Shown: positions 1-5,561 of the stretch, piece after piece
Layout of the letters: every line of letters begins with the position of its first letter
How positions within the stretch are numbered: position 1 is the first letter of the stretch
Source of the DNA: a bacterium
GTDB taxonomy: Bacteria > RBG-13-66-14
Assembly: GCA_021107695.1 (NCBI GenBank)
Contig: JAIOSI010000306.1
Span: forward strand, 1 to 9,135
DNA: 9,135 bases
Direction: 5' to 3'
Notes under the pieces: model-generated
Seen by the model: the letters and a program-made list of their open reading frames with translations, nothing else
The model's database searches: none
What the model was told of the DNA's origin: nothing
Made by a program: the position numbers and the translations under genes

Positions 1-37
1 ATGAGCGAACAACTTGAACGGCTAAGCTCAGGGTGTT

Positions 38-78
38 CTGGGCGTAGCCCAGGTTTGGGATGTAATGCACTGCGTTGC
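38..78 (+). repeat. Interspersed palindromic repeat, copy 1
   Basis: The core at 62-78 is GTAATGC-ACT-GCGTTGC, a 7 bp hairpin with two G-T wobbles. It is preceded by a second small palindrome, CTGGGC-GTA-GCCCAG (38-52). The 20 bases at 59-78 match 174-193 at 18 positions, and the same core lies inverted at 4342-4358. The pairing is kept although the bases change, which resembles REP-type elements. The rest of 1-198 shows no convincing gene. Confidence 0.6.
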
Positions 79-168
79 TGAAGAAATTTCACTGGTTGGT
101 TGGAAGCGACCAATGGGAGCCGATGACCGTGGCTGATGATGTAAACTACCAGCGATTCTAACCGCGAA

Positions 169-194
169 AGCGTGATGTAACGCACAGCGTTGCC
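169..194 (+). repeat. Interspersed palindromic repeat, copy 2
   Basis: The core GTAACGC-ACA-GCGTTGC (177-193) forms a 7 bp hairpin. The 26 bases at 169-194 match the reverse complement of 4341-4366 with only two differences. It lies about six bases beyond the stop of the leftward gene ending at 199, so its transcript could form a 3' hairpin. No U-tract follows, so it is not a classical intrinsic terminator. Confidence 0.65.
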
Positions 195-198
195 GTTG

Positions 199-891
199 CT
201 ACTCTGCGAAGGCACCGCGTATTCCGACGTAGAAGCGGATTGGTTCGCCGTCTTCACCAATCAGGGCGTATGCCTGGAGCCAGCGGGTAAGCTGGGGATC
301 GGCGAAGGGTGGCAGCGGCAGCGGCTCGGAGCGATAGAGAAGCTGACCCTCTTCGACATCCACCAGAGTCCAGGCAAGCGCGGTGATTTCTTTGACATCG
401 GGGCGGTAGTCGCCGTTATGTTCGGGATGCTTGGAGAGCTTATCCAGATCAAGGGTGGTCAGGTATTCAGGGTAATCCTCCGGCAGGGTAAAGGTGGGGA
501 ACGGTCTCGGTGGCGGACCACCGGAGCCGCCCTCCAGACCGATGCCGTAGCCGTAGATGTCAGTCTCGGTTACCACGGCGTCGATTAGTCCGCAGAGCAG
601 TCCATCTAATTCCGGACGGCGCGGCTCCAGGAAGAAGACCGTTCGGATGATTCCTTCTTCGTTCCAGTTGTACGAGGTGAGGAGTGTCAACGCCCCGGTG
701 TCCTCGACCAGACCGAAGACGCTCACGGTGTCGCCCGGCGTTAGTGGTGGAGAAACCACTCGGTCGGCGAGATCGCCCTTTGGTCCCACGGAGACTACGG
801 GCAACTCCACCTGCCGACAACTGGAAGTCACCGTAAACAGGGTAAAAGCAACCATGAGGATCAAACCACCGTATCGCTTAGTAGTCTCCAT
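199..891 (-). CDS. Probable lipoprotein of unknown function
   Basis: The protein is 230 residues and I do not recognise its family. The chosen ATG (891-889) gives a positively charged N-terminus, a hydrophobic stretch at about residues 8-22 and a Cys at 25 in the context VTSSC. That is a plausible but not ideal lipobox, so export and lipidation are inferred. An upstream in-frame ATG at 1047 would add 52 residues lying inside the neighbouring TPR gene and bury the signal, so I reject it. An AAGAGG-like ribosome site lies upstream of the chosen start. A flexible Gly/Pro-rich stretch (about 121-132) separates an N-terminal beta-rich part from a C-terminal part. The gene overlaps the 3' end of the TPR lipoprotein gene by 14 bases, so the two are very likely cotranscribed and translationally coupled. 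Confidence 0.72.
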   Translation of the reverse strand: METTKRYGGLILMVAFTLFTVTSSCRQVELPVVSVGPKGDLADRVVSPPLTPGDTVSVFGLVEDTGALTLLTSYNWNEEGIIRTVFFLEPRRPELDGLLCGLIDAVVTETDIYGYGIGLEGGSGGPPPRPFPTFTLPEDYPEYLTTLDLDKLSKHPEHNGDYRPDVKEITALAWTLVDVEEGQLLYRSEPLPLPPFADPQLTRWLQAYALIGEDGEPIRFYVGIRGAFAE

Positions 892-1540
892 AGCCAGCCT
901 CTTCGTCGGAGATGTAGCCACCGCTGGTGGAGGAATCGTCGTCGCCACGGAGGGCGGAGATGCGATCCCGCGCGAAGGCGGTGTCGCCTTCACCGGATGA
1001 AAGGCTGATGTATCGCTGCCAGTGACGAATCGCCTCCAGGCTCTCACCGCTCTCCTCCAGCAACAGAGCCAGATTCCAGTGTGCCAAGGCGTAGTCGGGC
1101 TTTATCTGCAGGGCTTCCTCGTACGCCTCGGCGGCTTTATCCTCGTAGCCCAGCTCGTGATAGCCGTTGCCGAGGTTATTCCACGCCTTGTAGTAGTAGG
1201 GCAGAATGTTCAGCGCAGCGCGGAAGTTGTCCGCCGCCAGGGAGTAGAACTCCTTCTCCATATAGACCAGTCCCAGGTTGTTAAGGACGAAGGGGTCTTC
1301 CGGGGCGATCTTCTGGGCAGCTTCGTATTCACGGGTGGCGGCGCGCAGGTCGCCAGCTGCCAGATAGTCGTTACCGGCGTCAATGTGCCGGGCAAGCTCG
1401 GACTGCTCCACCGGGTCTTTCTCGGTCGCAGATGATGAGCTGGAAGTGGTCGTTGAACCACCACGGGAGGAGCAGCCAGCGAAGACGGAGAGAAGCGCAA
1501 ACAGGATGGCAATAAACAGTAGCAGGGTAGTTCGTTTCAA
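878..1540 (-). CDS. TPR-repeat lipoprotein
   Basis: This 220-residue protein begins with a clear lipoprotein signal: MKR, a hydrophobic core, then VFAGC with the lipidated Cys at 23. A Ser/Thr-rich linker (about 24-40) leads to four consecutive tetratricopeptide repeats at roughly 50-83, 84-117, 118-151 and 152-185. Each shows the spaced A-x-x-Y/F and NNLG/WNLA hallmarks. An acidic, Gly/Ser-rich tail (about 199-220) ends the protein. TPRs form a helical scaffold for protein binding, so this is probably an envelope-anchored adaptor; the partner is unknown. The start is TTG (1540-1538), supported by AAGGAG five bases upstream and by the signal peptide starting there. A good sigma70-like promoter lies about 55 bases upstream. 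The downstream lipoprotein gene overlaps its end. Confidence 0.88.
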   Translation of the reverse strand: MKRTTLLLFIAILFALLSVFAGCSSRGGSTTTSSSSSATEKDPVEQSELARHIDAGNDYLAAGDLRAATREYEAAQKIAPEDPFVLNNLGLVYMEKEFYSLAADNFRAALNILPYYYKAWNNLGNGYHELGYEDKAAEAYEEALQIKPDYALAHWNLALLLEESGESLEAIRHWQRYISLSSGEGDTAFARDRISALRGDDDSSTSGGYISDEEAGYGDY

Positions 1541-1593
1541 AGTAGCTCCTTCAACGGTTTGTCAACAGTTCCTTACAGAGTCTAACCGTTGGG

Positions 1594-1622
1594 ATTGTAA
1601 ACTTTGTACCAATACCCGTCAA
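1594..1622 (-). promoter_or_regulatory. Sigma70-like promoter for the lipoprotein pair
   Basis: On the minus strand, TTGACG (1622-1617) and TACAAT (1599-1594) are separated by exactly 17 bases. Each hexamer differs from consensus at one position. Transcription would start near 1587 and give a leader of about 45 bases ending in AAGGAG before the TTG start at 1540. Confidence 0.7.
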
Positions 1623-1647
1623 GCTGCGATTGACGACACCCTTACCC

Positions 1648-1676
1648 TTGACATTCCAACGGATTCCAAGTATCGT
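1648..1676 (+). promoter_or_regulatory. Candidate rightward sigma70-like promoter
   Basis: TTGACA (1648-1653) is a perfect -35. It is followed after 17 bases by TATCGT (1671-1676), a four-of-six match to -10. It points toward the membrane-protein gene at 2004 and would create a leader of about 320 bases. The two -35 boxes of the divergent promoters are only 25 bases apart, so a single bound regulator could affect both directions. Confidence 0.45.
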
Positions 1677-1935
1677 CAAGTTTGTTTGTGGTTAGTATCC
1701 ATACAATGCGCTATTGCTGTCATCTTTTGTAATGGTTCGCTACGGGGCCTGCAGTGGAGTTTTCTCGATTGGTTCACCCTCTTAAATCGGGAGTGTCGTC
1801 GAGATGGCCTTAGGCAGGCAGCAGTTGTAGCAGTGTTAACCGGGTGTTATTGCACCGGATAGGCCATATTGTTGACGCCAACAGAATGGTCTTCATGGGA
1901 CTGGTGAATGCCCATGATGCATTGAATTTGAAGAG

Positions 1936-1964
1936 GTGGATTGAAAGCCCTTTTTCAACTCCAC
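1936..1964 (+). promoter_or_regulatory. Leader hairpin upstream of the membrane-protein gene
   Basis: GTGGATTGAAA (1936-1946) pairs with TTTCAA-C-TCCAC (1953-1964) as an 11 bp stem with one bulged base and a six-base loop. It lies 39 bases before the ATG at 2004, in the putative leader. A second stem, CATGGG/CCCATG (1894-1899 and 1911-1916), lies upstream. A regulatory role is possible but not shown; I recognise no riboswitch family. Confidence 0.3.
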
Positions 1965-2003
1965 GCCGTAACCCTTAACCGCAGAAAAGAGTAGCCCAAG
2001 CCT

Positions 2004-2741
2004 ATGCCCCAGGATAAAGAACCCCGCGTCAGTTTTAATCGAGGTCGCCGGGCCAAACGTTCAAAGTTCGGCTCCGTTACCCATATCCTCCTGCTCTTCG
2101 CCGGACTTGCTGTCATCATCTGGCTGATATTTTATCTGAGGGACACAGGTCTTTCCGAAACAGGGGATGAGGGAACCGTTATCACCCACTCCTCGTCGGG
2201 GCTGGACATCAGCGATAACCTCATCAATTACTACGATGAGGGCATTCAGCTGATGCGCCCGGACAGCAACTGGGAGTTCCAGACCGGGGCGATCCTGCGC
2301 CACGAGGCAGCCGACGACTTCAGCAAGGTCATGTGGCTTAATGCCACGGAGATCGCCCGCCTGAGCCGCTACGATGGTGAACGGCTGGTGGTCAATATCC
2401 GGATTGGTAAGCTAAAGCTGAGTGAAGGCAAGAGCCGAATCAGCCGTTCCATCGCCGAACAGTCCTTTGGCGATATCCTCTTCTATGCCCTTAATCCAGA
2501 CCATCCCTACACCGTTGACACCCTGGTTCCGACCTCACCGATGAACTCCGGCGACCTCAAGGGAACCTACTACGCGCTCACCGTTACCCATAGCGACAAC
2601 ACCCAGCGTGATGTTCGGGTTCTGTCGTTCTTCATCCGTGACGACGAGGTCTTTGTGTTGATGGGCGAGCTGGACTACGAAGAATACGATTACTGGCGCA
2701 ACGATATTGAGTTAATTTTCAGCCACTTTCTGTTTGTTTAA
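2004..2741 (+). CDS. Single-pass membrane protein of unknown function
   Basis: The protein has 245 residues. A basic N-terminus (about 8-22, rich in Arg and Lys) precedes one hydrophobic segment at about 24-45. This predicts a short cytoplasmic tail and a periplasmic or extracytoplasmic domain of about 200 residues. The domain has NWEFQ near residue 89 and a beta-rich end in which VRVLSFFIRDDEVFVLMGEL is followed by a Tyr/Asp-rich helix and a hydrophobic terminus. That pattern recalls PsbP/DcrB-like domains, but this is only an impression. The ribosome site is weak, with just an AAGAG rather far from the ATG. The gene lies 91 bases before the proline-rich protein gene in the same direction, so cotranscription is likely. 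No enzyme motif is visible. Confidence 0.75.
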   Translation: MPQDKEPRVSFNRGRRAKRSKFGSVTHILLLFAGLAVIIWLIFYLRDTGLSETGDEGTVITHSSSGLDISDNLINYYDEGIQLMRPDSNWEFQTGAILRHEAADDFSKVMWLNATEIARLSRYDGERLVVNIRIGKLKLSEGKSRISRSIAEQSFGDILFYALNPDHPYTVDTLVPTSPMNSGDLKGTYYALTVTHSDNTQRDVRVLSFFIRDDEVFVLMGELDYEEYDYWRNDIELIFSHFLFV

Positions 2742-2832
2742 GCGCGGATTCTCCGATTACCATTAAATGACGATCTCTTACGATTCTAAAACATCTCGCG
2801 GGTAGGGCAAGCTAACCCGACGGGAGGACAAC

Positions 2833-4230
2833 ATGGTTGACAAAAGTTTCATTGAAGAACTGAAGCGGCGTAACGCCGAACGTGCCGAGAAGCTCAAGCG
2901 GGATCTGGATATGGGCGATCTCTCGCAGCTCGATCCGGGAGCCACGCCAAAGCGGGAGGTTTTTCGCGAGGGTGTTCCCGCCGCCCCGCCTCCGCCGGGC
3001 GCAACGATGTCTGCCCCTCCACCACCACCCAGTGGAGGGGGTTCAGCTCCCCCGCCGCCACTATCGGGTAAGGTGAGCAGCGGAAAAGCGGCTCCCCCGC
3101 CACCGCCGCAGGGAGCGTCGAAGTCAGCCCAACCTCAGCCGCCACCGCCTACATCGGGAGCGCGGGAGAAGCCTCCGACCCCTGAGTCAGAAGGTGGTAA
3201 GGCGAGCGATCGCTTCGACGAACCGATCGCGCCCTCCACCGGAATCTGGGATGAAATCCTCGGTGGAGTAACGAAGGATGCCGAAGAGCTCGAGAAGAAT
3301 CGTGGCGGAGCAGAGGCGTTTGCTGTTCCCACCGTAGATGAAGATGCCGAAGAGCCGATTACCTCCGGCGATGAACCACCCACCGGCGACACCTCTGACT
3401 TCATCGTGCCGAAGTTCGGCTCTACTCCGGAAACCAAAGCAACCACGCCCGCTCCACCAGAGCCAATTCCGGTTGCCGAACCGGAACTCATCTCATCGGG
3501 CGACGACCCGCCCACCGGGGATACCGACGAGTTCATCGTACCCAGCTTTGCCTCCACGCCAGCGGCAAAGGAAACAACTCCGACTACGCCGGAAGCTGTC
3601 CCGGTTGCCGAACCGGAGCTCATCTCTGCAGGCGAAGAGCTGCCCACCGGAGATATCGACGAGTTCATCGTGCCAAAGTTTGGTGCTACGCCTGACGCGG
3701 TTGAGGAGGCTCCAGAAGTGCCAGAGCCGGTTGCCGTGGAAGCCGCTACCGACGAAGAGTTCACGGTGCCAACCTTCGACTCCGCTCCCGCAGTGGAAGA
3801 GACACCAGCTGAAACCATCGAAACCACCGTTCCGACTTTTGACTCAACTCCGGCGGAAGAACCTGTACTACCGATTGCCGTTGAGAGTGAAGTCGATGTC
3901 CCCTCCTTCGGACCGGACATCGACGAGCAGATTGTTACCGTACCAGTAGCCGAACAACCCGCTGTTGTCGAGCCAATCGAGCCAGCAGACTTCATCCAGC
4001 CGGTCAGCTCCGTGGAGCCAGAACCCACCCCGGCTCCGGTGGCAGCAACCCAGCCCACCACCAGAGAACCCGTTACAGCGGCAATGGAACCCGCCGAGGA
4101 GAATGTCCATCGCATCGTCCTTGAGGTATCCGGTGCCGAGCTGCGCCTCAAGCGGCTTAACATCTCGCTGCGTGAAGCGGCTAACCTCCTGGAAATCGCC
4201 GCCGAAGAGTGCCGTAACCTTCTGGAATAA
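2833..4230 (+). CDS. Proline-rich repeat protein with VPxF motif array
   Basis: This 465-residue protein matches no family I can name. A strongly charged helical N-terminus (about 1-27) is followed by a polyproline region with several runs of four to six Pro (about 50-106). A long acidic Pro/Thr/Glu-rich region (about 160-410) contains three repeats of exactly 44 residues starting near 175, 219 and 263, and six VP-[KST]-F motifs at 192, 236, 280, 312, 333 and 356. The last 40 residues (about 425-465) look like an amphipathic helix rich in Leu, Arg and Glu. There is no signal peptide or membrane segment, so it is probably cytoplasmic and largely disordered between helical ends. GGGAGG five bases before the ATG is a good ribosome site. 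Its position before mreB suggests a scaffold role, with a layout recalling polar organisers such as PopZ. That is architectural analogy, not homology. Confidence 0.85.
   Translation: MVDKSFIEELKRRNAERAEKLKRDLDMGDLSQLDPGATPKREVFREGVPAAPPPPGATMSAPPPPPSGGGSAPPPPLSGKVSSGKAAPPPPPQGASKSAQPQPPPPTSGAREKPPTPESEGGKASDRFDEPIAPSTGIWDEILGGVTKDAEELEKNRGGAEAFAVPTVDEDAEEPITSGDEPPTGDTSDFIVPKFGSTPETKATTPAPPEPIPVAEPELISSGDDPPTGDTDEFIVPSFASTPAAKETTPTTPEAVPVAEPELISAGEELPTGDIDEFIVPKFGATPDAVEEAPEVPEPVAVEAATDEEFTVPTFDSAPAVEETPAETIETTVPTFDSTPAEEPVLPIAVESEVDVPSFGPDIDEQIVTVPVAEQPAVVEPIEPADFIQPVSSVEPEPTPAPVAATQPTTREPVTAAMEPAEENVHRIVLEVSGAELRLKRLNISLREAANLLEIAAEECRNLLE
3355..3750 (+). repeat. Three in-frame 132-base tandem repeats
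   Basis: Three units of 44 codons begin at 3355, 3487 and 3619. Each starts with I-[TS]-[SA]-G-[DE]-[DE]-x-PTGD, then DEF/SDF-IVP-x-F, then a Pro/Ala/Glu spacer ending PVAEPE in the first two units. The third unit diverges at its end and is followed by shortened derivatives carrying only the VPxF core. The exact spacing indicates internal tandem duplication with decay toward the 3' side. Confidence 0.85.
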
Positions 4231-4245
4231 CCAGCTTGAAGCTGG
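4231..4245 (+). repeat. Short palindrome CCAGCTTGAAGCTGG, copy 1
   Basis: This perfect inverted repeat around one central base starts directly after the TAA stop of the proline-rich gene. The identical 15 bases recur at 4328-4342. It could form a small 3' hairpin, but no U-tract follows. Confidence 0.6.
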
Positions 4246-4327
4246 ACACACTTCGCGATTACAAAACTTGCCTGATAACCGTTTCTGCCGCGTTCAATGT
4301 CAACTAGGTCGGTGTGGCCGTTGCCAC

Positions 4328-4366
4328 CCAGCTTGAAGCTGGCAACGCGGTGCGTTGCATCACGCT
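4328..4366 (-). repeat. Composite repeat: palindrome plus copy 3 of the interspersed element
   Basis: The second CCAGCTTGAAGCTGG (4328-4342) runs into GCAACGC-GGT-GCGTTGC (4342-4358), a perfect 7 bp stem with a three-base loop. Read on the minus strand, 4366-4341 matches 169-194 at 24 of 26 bases. The inverted orientation relative to copies 1 and 2 and the adjoining second palindrome resemble the compound units of REP-type elements. Confidence 0.65.
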
Positions 4367-4412
4367 ACCGGGCTTCGTCCAGAGCATCATCGCACTGTTT
4401 TATCGCTCTCTC

Positions 4413-4452
4413 TTGGGGAGGGAACTCGTCCCACGGGTGGGGTGAGGGGCTA
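4413..4452 (+). repeat. Inverted long repeat, left copy
   Basis: The 26 bases at 4413-4438, beginning TTGGGGAGGG and ending CCACGGGT, are exactly repeated in inverse orientation at 8315-8340. A G-rich extension after each (to 4452 here) is also similar. It lies just upstream of mreB. The rest of the gap 4231-4494 is occupied by the palindromes above, and no clear promoter is visible before mreB. Confidence 0.75.
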
Positions 4453-4494
4453 CTCTCAAAAAGATCACTGAAAGGTAAACTAAGCTAAACTCTC

Positions 4495-5526
4495 TTGAAA
4501 AAAATCTTCTCCCAGTATATTGCCCTCGACCTGGGGACGACTAACACCCTGATCTACATGGAAGGTCAGGATGTCGTCGTTAATGAGCCATCGGTTATCG
4601 CCGTGAACGATAGCGGTAAGGTCGAGGCGGTGGGTGAAGAGGCCCGAGCGATGCTTGGTCGAACCCCGCCGGACATCCGGGCGATTCGCCCACTTAACAA
4701 CGGCGTCATCTCCGACTACCAGACCACCGAGCTGATGCTCAAAGAGCTGTTCCGCATGGCGTTTCAGGGAGCTTCCGTGGTTCGACCCCGGGTACTCTGC
4801 TGTGTACCGTCGGGAACCACCGAGGTCGAGAGGCGTGCCATCCGCGACTCGGTAAAGAATGCTGGTGGACGCGGCGTTTACATCATCGAAGAGCCAATCG
4901 CCGCCGCAATAGGAATGCGGCTTCCTATCGAGGAAAGCATCGGTTCCATCGTGATGGATGTCGGCGGAGGAACCACCGAAGTCGCCGTGATGAGTCTCGG
5001 CGGCGTGGTGGTTTCCGAGTCTCGCAAGGTCGGTGGCGACAACATGGATGCTGCCATCGAACGCTTCATGCGCAACAACTATAGCCTGCTGGTTGGTGAA
5101 CAGATCTGTGAGAAAATCAAGATCGAGATCGGCTCGGCAGTCAAACCGGGCAAGGAATCAACGGACGAGGAACCAACCTTTGAGGTTCGGGGCAGAAATA
5201 TGGTGAGCGGGATTCCCGCTACCATCACTCTCTCTGCGGCGGAGGCACGCCAGGCATTGGAAGAGACTATCTCCGCTATTGTTGGCACCGTCAGCGCGAC
5301 TCTGGAGAAAACTCCACCGGAGCTTGCCTCGGATCTGGTTGATTCGGGAATAAACCTGACCGGTGGCGGAGCGCAACTCCGTGGACTAGACGAGGTCATT
5401 AGCCGGGAGACGGGATTGACGGTGAAGTTAGCCGAAAAACCCCAGGCGACGATTATCAAGGGATTGGGCAGCATCCTCTCCAACTTCCGCCATTATCAAA
5501 AACTCTTCAACCTCAACCCCGCGTAG
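4495..5526 (+). CDS. mreB: MreB-family actin-like cytoskeletal protein
   Basis: This 343-residue protein has the usual MreB length and all actin-fold signatures: phosphate-1 LDLGTTNT (11-18), EEPIAAAIG (132-140, including the likely catalytic Glu), phosphate-2 MDVGGGTTEVAV (154-165) and adenosine-site LTGGGAQLRGLD (288-299). MreB polymerises on ATP and organises cell-wall synthesis at the membrane. The short MKKIFSQ start may serve in membrane contact. It is somewhat divergent: AIGMRLP replaces the common AIGAGLP, and AEKPQATII replaces the typical AEDPLTCVA near the end. The TTG start (4495-4497) is fixed by family alignment and an in-frame TAA three codons upstream. The only AAAGG lies about 19 bases away, so initiation may be weak. 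MreC and MreD are not adjacent; glycosyltransferase genes follow after 35 bases. It may be an additional paralog. Confidence 0.93.
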   Translation: MKKIFSQYIALDLGTTNTLIYMEGQDVVVNEPSVIAVNDSGKVEAVGEEARAMLGRTPPDIRAIRPLNNGVISDYQTTELMLKELFRMAFQGASVVRPRVLCCVPSGTTEVERRAIRDSVKNAGGRGVYIIEEPIAAAIGMRLPIEESIGSIVMDVGGGTTEVAVMSLGGVVVSESRKVGGDNMDAAIERFMRNNYSLLVGEQICEKIKIEIGSAVKPGKESTDEEPTFEVRGRNMVSGIPATITLSAAEARQALEETISAIVGTVSATLEKTPPELASDLVDSGINLTGGGAQLRGLDEVISRETGLTVKLAEKPQATIIKGLGSILSNFRHYQKLFNLNPA

Positions 5527-5561
5527 ATGATCTCTGGATTGCAAAGCAAAGGTTCCTCTCA

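Larger units (their letters stand above)
1541..2003. other. Divergent intergenic region without a gene
   Basis: This 463-base gap separates the leftward lipoprotein pair from the rightward membrane-protein gene. It holds one good leftward promoter, one weaker rightward promoter and several small inverted repeats between about 1840 and 1964, all within what would be the rightward leader. Open frames crossing it have no ribosome site and mostly mirror the TPR gene, so I see no protein-coding gene here. Confidence 0.6.

Noticed and set aside
1..81. Short open frame of 26 codons starting at the first base
   Set aside because: More than half of it lies in the palindromic repeat, the ATG is at the window edge with no visible ribosome site, and the peptide is not recognisable.
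190..588. Plus-strand open frame of 132 codons
   Set aside because: It is antisense to the lipoprotein gene with a good signal peptide, and its own start falls inside repeat copy 2.
892..1047. Upstream start extending the second lipoprotein by 52 residues
   Set aside because: It would lie within the TPR gene, put the signal sequence in the middle of the protein, and has a better-supported ATG downstream.
1383..1862. Plus-strand open frame of 159 codons into the intergenic gap
   Set aside because: It begins antisense to the TPR gene, runs through both promoters and lacks a ribosome site or recognisable sequence.
1872..1900. TTGACG at 1872-1877 as a second rightward promoter
   Set aside because: The hexamer 17 bases further is ATGGGA, which does not resemble a -10 box.
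3355..3750. Possible CRISPR or other non-coding direct-repeat array
   Set aside because: The 132-base period is a multiple of three, stays in frame, and the similarity is in the protein sequence; it is an internal coding repeat.
3135..4163. Long open frame of 342 codons on the minus strand
   Set aside because: It is antisense to the proline-rich repeat gene. Its Ser/Gly/Thr-rich translation is the mirror of the Pro/Glu/Thr codons, and it has no family resemblance.
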